In this document: in pieces, positions 19,501 to 28,098 of the stretch
How positions within the stretch are numbered: the first letter of the stretch is position 1
How the letters are laid out: every line of letters starts with the position of its first letter
DNA from: Pseudomonas paralcaligenes
Lineage (GTDB): Bacteria; Pseudomonadota; Gammaproteobacteria; Pseudomonadales; Pseudomonadaceae
Assembly (NCBI RefSeq): GCF_019655855.1
Contig: NZ_BPFX01000029.1
Location: 109,286-173,285 of the forward strand
Reading direction: 5' to 3'
Length of the DNA stretch: 64,000 nt
Translations under genes and position numbers: made by a program
Notes under the pieces: model-generated
What the model was told of the DNA's origin: nothing
Databases searched by the model: none
Seen by the model: the letters and a program-made list of their open reading frames with translations, nothing else

Positions 19501-20244
19501 TCAGCGCTTCACGCAGACGAACAGCGCATTCCCGGCAGCGCCGTCCCAGGGCGTGATCCGCTCATAGTCGTGGGCGAACACATGCACCTCGAAACACGGC
19601 TGCAACAGCCGTTGCAGCTCGGCGAAGTCCAGCGCGACCATGGCGTGCTCGTCCTGCCAGGCCTGGGTCACGCCGGCCGTGGTCTTCTCGATGCTCAGGC
19701 GTAGCGCCTGGCGGTCGCCCTCGCCGCCGTAGTACCAGCCGGAGCCGAAGGCGAACCGGCTGCCCTCGTGCTCCACGCTGTGGCGCACGAACGAGCGGTT
19801 GTCGATCTGCCGCTTGTCCACCGCGTTGAAACAGAACACCCCGCCTTCGGCGAGCGCGGCATGCACGCTGGCCAGGCATTGCCGCAGCTTCGCCAGCCCG
19901 GAGTTGTAGTGGATGGAGTAGAGGAAGCAGGTGATCAGGTCCAGCGGCGCGTCCACGGTGAAGTCGGCCATGTCCTGCACGCTGAACCGCGCCTCGGGGC
20001 AGCGCTGCCGGGCGAGGTCCAGCATCGGCGGGTTGATGTCCAGGCCGGCGCAGCGGTAGCCGAAGTCGAGGAAGTGGCGCACGTGCGGGCCGGTGCCGCA
20101 GGCGAGGTCCAGGTGCTCGCGCCCCTGGTTGCCGAACAACTGGTGCAAGCGGCGCACGCTGTGGCTCTGCGCCTGGTAGTCGATGTCGGCGCACATCAGG
20201 TCGTAGTAGGCGGACAGGTCGGTGTACAGCGCGTTGGTGGACAT
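19501..20244 (-). CDS. Class I SAM-dependent methyltransferase
   Basis: A 247-residue methyltransferase with a Rossmann-fold SAM site: LDLACGTGPHVRHF (motif I, about residues 48-61) and the acidic end of strand 2 in AGLDINPPML. The start MSTNALYTDLSAYYDLM is usual for small-molecule methyltransferases of the Methyltransf_25 type. The ATG at 20244 is preferred over an upstream ATG because the conserved part begins right there. It lies between the convergent MFS gene and sfnR. The substrate is not predictable. Confidence 0.85.
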   Translation of the reverse strand: MSTNALYTDLSAYYDLMCADIDYQAQSHSVRRLHQLFGNQGREHLDLACGTGPHVRHFLDFGYRCAGLDINPPMLDLARQRCPEARFSVQDMADFTVDAPLDLITCFLYSIHYNSGLAKLRQCLASVHAALAEGGVFCFNAVDKRQIDNRSFVRHSVEHEGSRFAFGSGWYYGGEGDRQALRLSIEKTTAGVTQAWQDEHAMVALDFAELQRLLQPCFEVHVFAHDYERITPWDGAAGNALFVCVKR

Positions 20245-20342
20245 AGGCGGCCAGCGGCGGAGGTTTCGGCGCGGCATGGTACCTCAGTCCTGTCCGCTCA
20301 CCGCCGCAAACGGACGAGCCGCCCCGCGCAACGCCGCCCGCG

Positions 20343-21413
<1,071 letters not shown>

Positions 21414-21599
21414 GTCGGCGAGTCCGTTGGAAGCCAGGTGCGCCGATAGTGCATGAATCTCTTATATATAAAAAATCATCAATATTCATTTAGTTATTCC
21501 TATTAGAGATAAATGCAAAGCTGCTTCCCCAGCAGCAATCCACCAGCAGCCATTGCTGGCCTGGCAGTAACCGGCCGAGGCCGGCCGCACCCATCGATC

Positions 21600-21615
21600 T
21601 GAAAATTTATTTTCA
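21600..21615. promoter_or_regulatory. Perfect AT-rich palindrome in the sfnR/receptor intergenic region
   Basis: TGAAAAT-TT-ATTTTCA has 7-bp perfect arms, about 40 bp upstream of the -24/-12 element. The 359-bp divergent region is otherwise AT-rich near sfnR (21440-21520) and GC-rich near the receptor, with no gene. It may bind a regulator; the protein is unknown. Confidence 0.5.
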
Positions 21616-21656
21616 AATTCAATGACTTGAAAAATATCAACACTGGATCAGCAGCC

Positions 21657-21672
21657 CGGTACGGTTGTTGCG
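21657..21672 (+). promoter_or_regulatory. Candidate sigma54 (-24/-12) promoter of receptor 2
   Basis: CGGTACGGTTGTTGCG aligns with the TGGCACG-N4-TTGCW consensus: GG and GC are exactly 10 bp apart and the ACG and TTGC blocks match. It would start transcription near 21684, about 90 bp before the receptor gene, divergent from a gene for a sigma54 activator. Confidence 0.6.
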
Positions 21673-21772
21673 ATAGAGCCAGGGCGGCCCCACTCACGGC
21701 GGCCGCCCAACACGACATCGCATCGCGTCGCCGCCCTTCGGCGACGGGACCAAAAGCAAGACTGGGGGCTCC

Positions 21773-24025
21773 ATGTTCAGAAGTACCGCTCTATCCACCG
21801 CCATCGCCTTGGCCCTGGGGGGCCTCGCCGGCTCCTACCTGGCGACGGCGCAGGCCGCCGAGACGCAGCCCGCCGGCACGGACGCCGACGCCGCCGTCGA
21901 GGCGACGACCAGCACGCCGACCCTGGCCAAGGTGACGGTGACCGCGCAGAAGCGCGAGGAGACCGTGCAGGAAGTCCCCAGCTCGATCTCCGTGCTCGGC
22001 GGCGACAAGGTGCGCGACGCCTCGCTGCAGTCGGCCAACGAGATCACCCGCTTCATCCCCAACGCCTCGGCCGGCACCACCGAGGGCCACGGCCGGCCGC
22101 GCTGGTGGATCCGCGGCCTCGGCAGCGGCGACCAGAACGCCAACACCGTGAGCCCGGTGGGCATCTACGTCGACGACGTCTACATCGCCAACATCAGCGC
22201 CAGCGGCTTCCCCCTGTTCGACCAGGAGCGGGTGGAAGTGCTGCGCGGCCCGCAGGGCACCCTGTGGGGCAAGAACACCACCGCAGGCGCGATCAACTTC
22301 ATCTCGCGCAAGCCGACCTTCGACCGCTCCGGCTACTTCAAGGTCGGCCTCGGCGACTACGCCGACCGCGTGGTGGAAGGCGCGATCAGCGACGCGCTGG
22401 TCGACGACCGCCTGGCCGCGCGCCTGTCGCTGCGCCACCAGGGCCGCGACGGCTATAACGAGAACCTCAATGACAACGACGACCAAGGCGCCCTGGAAGA
22501 CGACGCCGTGCGCCTGCAGTTCCTCGCGCGGATCAACGACGACCTGGAGGCCAACCTCAACCTCCACGCCCGCCACTACCACGACACCGGCGGCTACAGC
22601 ACCGTCAGCTACGGCCTGCGCCCGGACGGCACCAACCAGTTCGGCTACGCCATCGACCCGAAGAAGGGCAAGGTCAACTACAACGCCAAGTACGACGCCG
22701 ACATCGACCAGGCTGGCGCCAACCTCAACCTCACCTGGCAGCTCGGCGACCTGTCGCTGACCTCGATCACCGCCTTCGAACACTTCCAGCGCGAGGGCGT
22801 GACCGACAGCGACAACACCCCGCTGGACCTACAGCGCAGCTACAGCGACGTGGACAGCAAGCAGTGGTCGCAGGAACTGCGCCTGGCCTCGCCACGCGAG
22901 GACCGCCTGAACTGGGTGATCGGCTTCCACTACTTTGACGAGGACCTCAACTCGGAAAGCGCCGCCGCCGCGCTGACCAATCCCTACATCCCGCGCGCCT
23001 ACAACAACAGCAAATACAACCAGGGCACCGAGAGCTACACCCTGTTCGGCAGCACCACCTACCGCTTCACCGACGACTTCAGCCTCACCGCCGGCCTGCG
23101 CTGGACCCGCGAGACCAAGGACATCGACCTGCGCCGCCTGCAGAACCAGGGCCAGGCCGGCTTCGCCGGCGGCGACTGGTGGCAGGTCGGCAACGTCACC
23201 ACCCCGCTGCTGGTCAACGCCGTGCAGGACGAGAGCAACACCTGGAGCGACTGGACCTACGACCTGACGCCCGAGTACCGCCTCTCCGACAACGCACGGG
23301 TCTACTTCCGCTACGCCTACGGCTTCCGCTCCGGCGGCTACAACACCAGCGCGGTCAACCAGGCCACCGTCGCCACCGTGGACCCGGAATACCTGACCAG
23401 CTACGAGCTGGGCCTCAAGTCGGAATGGTTCGACGGCCGCCTCAACGCCAACGCCGCGCTGTTCTACTACGACTACGAGGACATCCAGCTCAACATCGTC
23501 ACCGCGGTCAACAACCAGACCGTCTCGCGCCTGGCCAACGGCGCCCAGGGCGAGGCCTACGGCGCCGAGTTCGAGCTGGAGGCGATCCCGCTGGACAACC
23601 TGCACCTGAACTTCGCCCTCGGCCTGCTGCACACCGAGTTCACCGACTACACCTCGGGCAACGACGACTTCTCCGGCAACAAGTTCGTCCGCGCGCCCAG
23701 CGTCTCGGCGGTGATCGGCGCCGACTACCGCATCCCGCTGAACGTCGGCGGCGCGATCATCCTCGCCACCGACTGGAACACCCGCAGCCGCCAGTACTTC
23801 TTCTCCAACGACCAGGGCCAGAACATGCGCAGCGGCGGCTACACCCTGGGCAACGCCAGCGTCACCTACGAGCTGCCGGACGAGACCACTCGCGTCACCG
23901 CCTACGTCAACAACCTGACCGACAAGGAATACCGCAACCACACCCTGCCGGGCGGCTTCCAGACCGCCGCGGTGATGTTCGGCGACCCGCGCACCGTGGG
24001 CGTCTCCCTCACCACCGACTTCTGA
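21773..24025 (+). CDS. TonB-dependent outer-membrane receptor (sulfur cluster b)
   Basis: A 750-residue receptor. The signal peptide ends near AQAAET; the TonB box region LAKVTVTAQKREE lies at about residues 51-63; the plug has LRGPQGTLWGKNTTAGAI; the C-terminus is the aromatic SLTTDF. Over 750 residues there are only three methionines and no cysteine was seen, an extreme sulfur economy for an abundant surface protein. GGGGG lies 7 bases before the ATG. It is followed 50 bp later by a substrate-binding protein, and preceded by a candidate sigma54 promoter. An organosulfur ligand is inferred. Confidence 0.92.
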   Translation: MFRSTALSTAIALALGGLAGSYLATAQAAETQPAGTDADAAVEATTSTPTLAKVTVTAQKREETVQEVPSSISVLGGDKVRDASLQSANEITRFIPNASAGTTEGHGRPRWWIRGLGSGDQNANTVSPVGIYVDDVYIANISASGFPLFDQERVEVLRGPQGTLWGKNTTAGAINFISRKPTFDRSGYFKVGLGDYADRVVEGAISDALVDDRLAARLSLRHQGRDGYNENLNDNDDQGALEDDAVRLQFLARINDDLEANLNLHARHYHDTGGYSTVSYGLRPDGTNQFGYAIDPKKGKVNYNAKYDADIDQAGANLNLTWQLGDLSLTSITAFEHFQREGVTDSDNTPLDLQRSYSDVDSKQWSQELRLASPREDRLNWVIGFHYFDEDLNSESAAAALTNPYIPRAYNNSKYNQGTESYTLFGSTTYRFTDDFSLTAGLRWTRETKDIDLRRLQNQGQAGFAGGDWWQVGNVTTPLLVNAVQDESNTWSDWTYDLTPEYRLSDNARVYFRYAYGFRSGGYNTSAVNQATVATVDPEYLTSYELGLKSEWFDGRLNANAALFYYDYEDIQLNIVTAVNNQTVSRLANGAQGEAYGAEFELEAIPLDNLHLNFALGLLHTEFTDYTSGNDDFSGNKFVRAPSVSAVIGADYRIPLNVGGAIILATDWNTRSRQYFFSNDQGQNMRSGGYTLGNASVTYELPDETTRVTAYVNNLTDKEYRNHTLPGGFQTAAVMFGDPRTVGVSLTTDF

Positions 24026-24075
24026 TCCGCCCGCCCGCGTCCCCCCAGGGCGCGGGCCCTCGCGAGGACCTCGCC

Positions 24076-25155
24076 ATGCAAGCATCCCCCCTCACCCGCC
24101 TGCTGCGCCGCCTGGCGCTGCTGCCGGCCGCGCTGCTCGCCGCCCAGGCGGGCGCCGCCGACGCGCCGCAGAGCGTGCGCATCGCCACCGTGGCCTACGC
24201 CAACGCCGGCCAGATCACCTTCAACGGCCCAGCCTACGTGATGGACCGCGACAAGTGGCTGGAGCAGGAACTGGCCAAGCGCGGCGTCAAGCTCGAATGG
24301 GTGCCGGCGGCCACCGCCTCGGTCGGCACCTTCGTCAATGAGGAGTTCGCCAACCGGCGCATCGACTTCGCCTTCTACGGCGACCTGCCCTCGATCATCG
24401 CCAACGCCTCGGGCATCCCGACCCGGCTGATCGCCCCGGGCGGCAGCGGCAACAACGTCTACCTGGTGGTGCCGCCGGGCTCCGCCGCGACCTCCATCGC
24501 CGACCTCAAGGGCAAGCGCGTCGCCCTGCACCGGGGCCGGCCCTGGGAGCTGTCGTTCGCCAAGCTGCTCGAAGCCAACCAGCTCGACTTCGGCGACTTC
24601 CGCATCTTCAACCTCAACCCCCAGGCCGGCGGTGCGGCGCTCAGCGCGGGCCGGGTGGACGGCTTCTTCACCCTCAGCGACGCCTTCCTGCTGGAAGACA
24701 AGAAGGTCGGCAGGATCATCTGGTCGAGCAAGCAGGCCCCGCGCGACTGGAAGATGCGCGCCGAACTGTGGGGCGCCAGCGACTTCGTCGCCGAAAAGCC
24801 GGAGCTGACCCAACTGGTGGTCAACGCCTACCTCAAGGCGGCCCACTGGACCTCCCAGGAAGAGAACAAGGACACCTACCAGGGCTACCTGTCGAAATCC
24901 GGCCAGCCGCTCAGCGTGCTGCAGCGTGAGGTCGAGGGCGAGTCCTGGCCGCAGCACTTCACCCCGCTGTACGACCAGGCGCTGAAACAGCACTACGCCG
25001 ACGCCATCGCCTACAGCCGCAAGGCCAAACTGATCCGCAGCGATGTCGACGTGAACGCGCTGATCGAGCCGAGGTTCGTCGAGCAGGGGTTGAAGGACTT
25101 GCAGCTGGAACACTACTGGCAGGACGCCCCGGAGACGGTGGCGCGGCAGCCCTGA
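24076..25155 (+). CDS. ABC transporter substrate-binding protein (sulfonate/sulfate ester type)
   Basis: A 359-residue periplasmic binding protein, signal peptide ending near GAADAP. The mature part begins VRIATVAYANAGQITF and contains FYGDLPSIIANASGIPTRLIA and SIADLKGKRVALHRGRPWELSFAKLL, motifs of the SsuA/AtsR/TauA fold (NMT1-like). GAGGA lies 9 bases before the ATG. It has three methionines and no cysteine. It is co-directional with the receptor and probably takes its ligand on in the periplasm. No permease or ATPase genes follow: the next 885 bp hold only repeats. Transport may rely on AtsBC at 48.5-50.9 kb or on a system outside the window. Confidence 0.87.
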   Translation: MQASPLTRLLRRLALLPAALLAAQAGAADAPQSVRIATVAYANAGQITFNGPAYVMDRDKWLEQELAKRGVKLEWVPAATASVGTFVNEEFANRRIDFAFYGDLPSIIANASGIPTRLIAPGGSGNNVYLVVPPGSAATSIADLKGKRVALHRGRPWELSFAKLLEANQLDFGDFRIFNLNPQAGGAALSAGRVDGFFTLSDAFLLEDKKVGRIIWSSKQAPRDWKMRAELWGASDFVAEKPELTQLVVNAYLKAAHWTSQEENKDTYQGYLSKSGQPLSVLQREVEGESWPQHFTPLYDQALKQHYADAIAYSRKAKLIRSDVDVNALIEPRFVEQGLKDLQLEHYWQDAPETVARQP

Positions 25156-25189
25156 GTGGGTGACTTTGTGAGGGGCCGAGGCCCTCGTA

Positions 25190-25313
25190 GGGTGCGCCGT
25201 GCGCACCAGTGCCGACAATTCCGACGTTCCGTTTGAATGAAAGCAACGCTTTCACGTAGCCCGGATGCAATCCGGGATGGGTAGACACCTTCCCCGGATT
25301 TCATCCGGGCTAC
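25190..25313. repeat. Dispersed repeat units at the left of an 885-bp gene-free stretch
   Basis: The 25156-26040 gap has no credible gene and is packed with repeats. First comes one GTAGGGTGCGCCGTGCGCACC unit (25190-25210). Then an inverted pair of another family, GTAGCCCGGATGCAATCCGGG and CCCCGGATTTCATCCGGGCTAC (25256-25313). Confidence 0.75.
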
Positions 25314-25315
25314 CA

Positions 25316-25379
25316 GTAGGAGCGAGCTTGCTCGCGAAGCTCTTTACGGGCCTTCTTCGCGAGCAAGCTCGCTCCCACA
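25316..25379. repeat. REPIN
   Basis: Two inverted REP arms, GTAGGAGCGAGCTTGCTCGCGAAG and CTTCGCGAGCAAGCTCGCTCCCAC, around a 15-bp spacer. This is the classical Pseudomonas REP doublet mobilised by RAYT transposases; no RAYT gene is in the window. Confidence 0.85.
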
Positions 25380-25396
25380 AAAGCCAAACGGCCCGC

Positions 25397-25453
25397 GTAG
25401 GGTGCGCCGTGCGCACCGATGGCTCGGAGGGCGGTGCGCATAGCGCACCCTAC
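25397..25453. repeat. Inverted pair of GTAGGGTGCGC repeats
   Basis: GTAGGGTGCGCCGTGCGCACC and GGTGCGCATAGCGCACCCTAC in inverted orientation, the same family and layout as 16983-17047. Confidence 0.8.
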
Positions 25454-25462
25454 AACCACCCG

Positions 25463-25493
25463 AGCACCACAGCACCACAGCACCACAGCACCC
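25463..25493. repeat. Octanucleotide tandem repeat (AGCACCAC)
   Basis: AGCACCAC occurs three times perfectly and a fourth time partly. It is non-coding and probably prone to length change. Confidence 0.85.
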
Positions 25494-25630
25494 GAGACAG
25501 CTGCTTTACCCGGACTGCCAGGCAACACCAAACGCCCCTTCAGGAGGGTGAGCGGAATCGTTGCGGAAGGGGACGGCCGGGGAGGTTTGAGCGGCATGGA
25601 TGCCGCGAGAGGCGCGATGGCCGGAGCCGC

Positions 25631-25957
25631 CTAGGTGGGGCCGCCTAGGTAGGGATGGCCCTTCGCGCCGGGCCCCTGGAGCGACGATGGAACGAACGAA
25701 ACGTAGCGCAGCGAAGTAACAGCCGCAGGCTGGCCCGAAGGGCGAGCGTAGCGAGTCACTCGGAGCGAAGCGTAGGGACGGATGGCGGGGCAAGCCCTTT
25801 TGGTTCCTTTTGGCGGGGCCGGCCATCCGGGCCACTGCCAAAAGGAACTCGCCGGGGGGGGGGGCGAAACCAGAAGCGTCCGAACACTCGGCAATGAGCT
25901 GGAAACCGAATCCCCGGATTTCATCCGGGCTACGACCGCTGCGCACAGCGCACCCTA
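25631..25957. repeat. Composite dispersed element with an 11-G run
   Basis: It contains GCAGGCTGGCCCGAAG-GCGAGCGTAGCGA (25731-25759), a run of 11 G (25854-25864), GAACACTCGGCAAT (about 25881-25894), CCCCGGATTTCATCCGGGCTACGACC (25912-25937) and GCGCACCCTACGG. The same modules in the same order occur at 52764-52896. No credible coding signal; short open frames here are shadows of the repeats. Confidence 0.7.
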
Positions 25958-26040
25958 CGGACCGCAACCCCCATCCCGAACAAAAACGGCGTACCCCTCC
26001 AGGGAGCACGCCGCCGAGGATCAAGCCTCCGAAGCCCTTC

Positions 26041-26931
26041 TCAGAACGGCCGGCTCCCCGCCAGGCTGATGCGCTTCAGGCGCCGCCGCTGGGTGGCCGG
26101 GAAGGCGTTGCGGGCGTGCAGGGTGGCCTGGTTGTCCCAGTACACGATGTCGCCCACCTCCCACGTGTGGGTGTAGGAAAAGCGCGGGTCGCCCAGGTGC
26201 TCGCGCAGGCGCGCGATCAGCGCCGCGCCTTTTTCCGGGTCGTAGCCGGGAATCTCCACTTCGGTGTGCACGCTGAGGAACAGCAGCTTCTTGCCGCTCT
26301 CCGGATGGGTACGCACCAGCGGGTGCTCGGTGCCCTGGATCGGCTCGATGTCCGGCGTGCGGTAGGTGACGAAGCCGCCGTTGTAGCCGCCGCTCTTGAT
26401 GCGCACGAAGGGGTTGTAGTTGATCAGTTTGAGGCCGTCGATCTCGCGCCGGGTGTCCTCGTCCAGCGCGCTGTAGGCCAGGGCCAGGTTGGTCCAGCGG
26501 GTCTCGCCTCCCTCTTCCGGCACTTCCAGGGCGTAGAGCAGCGAGCCGGCCGAAGGCGTCGGCGTCCACTGGTGGTCGCTGTGCGCCGGCAGGGCGAAGT
26601 TGCCCAGTTCGCCGTCCTCGGTGTTGGCCACCTTGACGATGTCCGGCGCCTTGCCGTCGGCCCCGGAGGACAGCACCGGGAAGTCCGGGTGCGGCTGGAA
26701 CACCGAGCCGAACCAGGAGGTGAAGCGCAGGAACTGGGCGTCGTCCAGCTGCTGCCGCTTGAAGATCAGGATGTGGTGGTCGCGCAGGGCCTGCTTGAGG
26801 GCCAGGACCTGTTCGGGCGTCGGGTCGACGCGCGCATCCAGATTGTGGATCTCGGCGCCCAGGGGCGCGGTGAGCGGCTGGATGCGCAGGCCGTCGGCGG
26901 GCTGGCGCAGGGCGGTGACGTTGTAGCTCAT
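26041..26931 (-). CDS. TauD/TfdA-family Fe(II)/2-oxoglutarate dioxygenase
   Basis: A 296-residue dioxygenase. The iron-binding facial triad reads H117-x-D119 (AHSDHQW) and H272 (TLHAR), with 2-oxoglutarate-binding arginines in QRRRLKR (282-287). It contains a single methionine, the initiator, and no cysteine. It starts 10 bp after the AtsK stop, so it belongs to the same operon behind a TonB receptor. The substrate pocket region differs from AtsK (GGYNGGFVTYRTPDIEP in place of its counterpart), so it probably attacks another compound: taurine-like sulfonate, sulfate ester or a phenoxy acid. Oxygenative release of sulfite or sulfate is inferred. Confidence 0.88.
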   Translation of the reverse strand: MSYNVTALRQPADGLRIQPLTAPLGAEIHNLDARVDPTPEQVLALKQALRDHHILIFKRQQLDDAQFLRFTSWFGSVFQPHPDFPVLSSGADGKAPDIVKVANTEDGELGNFALPAHSDHQWTPTPSAGSLLYALEVPEEGGETRWTNLALAYSALDEDTRREIDGLKLINYNPFVRIKSGGYNGGFVTYRTPDIEPIQGTEHPLVRTHPESGKKLLFLSVHTEVEIPGYDPEKGAALIARLREHLGDPRFSYTHTWEVGDIVYWDNQATLHARNAFPATQRRRLKRISLAGSRPF

Positions 26932-26941
26932 GGCGTTCTCC

Positions 26942-27856
26942 TCAACCCTTGCGGGTGGTCTGGCTGCGGCGGCCGTCGACGCCCACCGGCACGTCGCCGG
27001 CCAGGGTCACGCGGCGCACCACGCGGTCCTGGGTGCCGTAGTCGTCCACCGCGTAGTGCTGGGTGGCGCGGTTGTCCCAGATGGCCACGTCGCCTTCACG
27101 CCAGCGCCAGCGCACGGTGTTCTCCAGACGGGTTACATGGCCCTGGAGGATGTCGAACAGGCGCTGCGAGTCGTCCCGCGACAGGCCCTTGATGCGCTTG
27201 ACGAAGTGGCCGAGCAACAGGCTGCGGCGGCCGCTGACCGGGTGCACGCGCACCACCGGGTGCTCGGTCTCGTAGACGGTGGAGGCGAACACCTTGCGGT
27301 ATTCCTCCAGCCTGGCCAGTTCGACGTTGGGGCGCACGCCGGCGTAGTCGTATTCGTTGCTGTGTACCGCCCAGAGCTTGTCGGCCAGTTCGCGCAGTTC
27401 CGCCGGCAGGTCGTCGTAGGCGGTCTCGGTGTTGGCCCAGACGGTGTCGCCGCCGGCCCGGGCGGCCACCACCGAGCGCAGGATCGAGGCCTTGGGGTAG
27501 GCGTCGACGAAGGTCACGTCGGTGTGCCAGGAGTTGGCCCGCTGGCCCTGGGCGCCGTCCAGCTCCAGCAGGTAGCGGGTGCCGTCGCGCACCGGCACGG
27601 TCGGGTGGGCGACCGGCTCGCCGAGCAGCTTGGCGAAGGCTTCCTGGGCCTGGTCGTCGAGCTGGGTCTGGTCGCGGAAGAACAGCACCTTGTGTTCGAC
27701 CAGGGCGGCTTGGAGGGCCTCCACGGTGGCCGCGTCCAGCTCGGCGGAGAGGCGGATGTCGCGGATTTCGGCGCCGATGCGGCCGGCGACCGGGTGGATG
27801 TCGAGTTGTACGGCGGCTTTTGTGGAAGCAGGTACGGCGATTGCGGCGTTGCTCAT
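26942..27856 (-). CDS. atsK: Alkylsulfatase, Fe(II)/2-oxoglutarate-dependent (AtsK)
   Basis: AtsK splits medium-chain alkyl sulfate esters by hydroxylating the carbon next to the ester, giving an aldehyde and sulfate. The 304-residue sequence is very close along its whole length to P. putida S-313 AtsK as I remember it. The iron ligands are H111 and D113 (WHTDVTF) and H267 (TQHYAVDDYG); arginines at 281-282 bind 2-oxoglutarate. It has one methionine (initiator) and no cysteine, a strong mark of a sulfur-starvation protein. It has no signal peptide, so it acts in the cytoplasm. It is 242 bp after the receptor and 10 bp before the second dioxygenase. Confidence 0.93.
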   Translation of the reverse strand: MSNAAIAVPASTKAAVQLDIHPVAGRIGAEIRDIRLSAELDAATVEALQAALVEHKVLFFRDQTQLDDQAQEAFAKLLGEPVAHPTVPVRDGTRYLLELDGAQGQRANSWHTDVTFVDAYPKASILRSVVAARAGGDTVWANTETAYDDLPAELRELADKLWAVHSNEYDYAGVRPNVELARLEEYRKVFASTVYETEHPVVRVHPVSGRRSLLLGHFVKRIKGLSRDDSQRLFDILQGHVTRLENTVRWRWREGDVAIWDNRATQHYAVDDYGTQDRVVRRVTLAGDVPVGVDGRRSQTTRKG

Positions 27857-27948
27857 GGTAGTGCTCCTTGGGGGCGAAGAATCTGTTTGCGATCTTTCCG
27901 AACCTGCCAGCCGCTCGGTCCTTCTCTAAAACGCTAGGCTACGAAGCC

Positions 27949-28034
27949 CGTCATACCGGCGCAGGCCGGTATCCAGTGGCCTGCGCCGAGTCGCCTGTCG
28001 GTTTCCCGGACCCCGGCCTGCGCCGGGGTGACGG
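27949..28034. repeat. Inverted dispersed repeats between receptor and atsK
   Basis: CGTCATACCGGCGCAGGCCGGTATCCAG and CCCCGGCCTGCGCCGGGGTGACGG are inverted copies of the common Pseudomonas repeat, also seen once at 50941-50967. Their hairpins could uncouple atsK expression from the receptor gene upstream. Confidence 0.7.
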
Positions 28035-28098
28035 ATTGCAAACCAAGGTTTCAGTAAAAGAACCGTGCCGCTCGAAAGATCGTAAGCAGGGCTAAGGA

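Noticed and set aside
25463..25493. Possible CRISPR-like repeat
   Set aside because: Contiguous 8-bp units without spacers and no cas genes; it is a simple tandem repeat.
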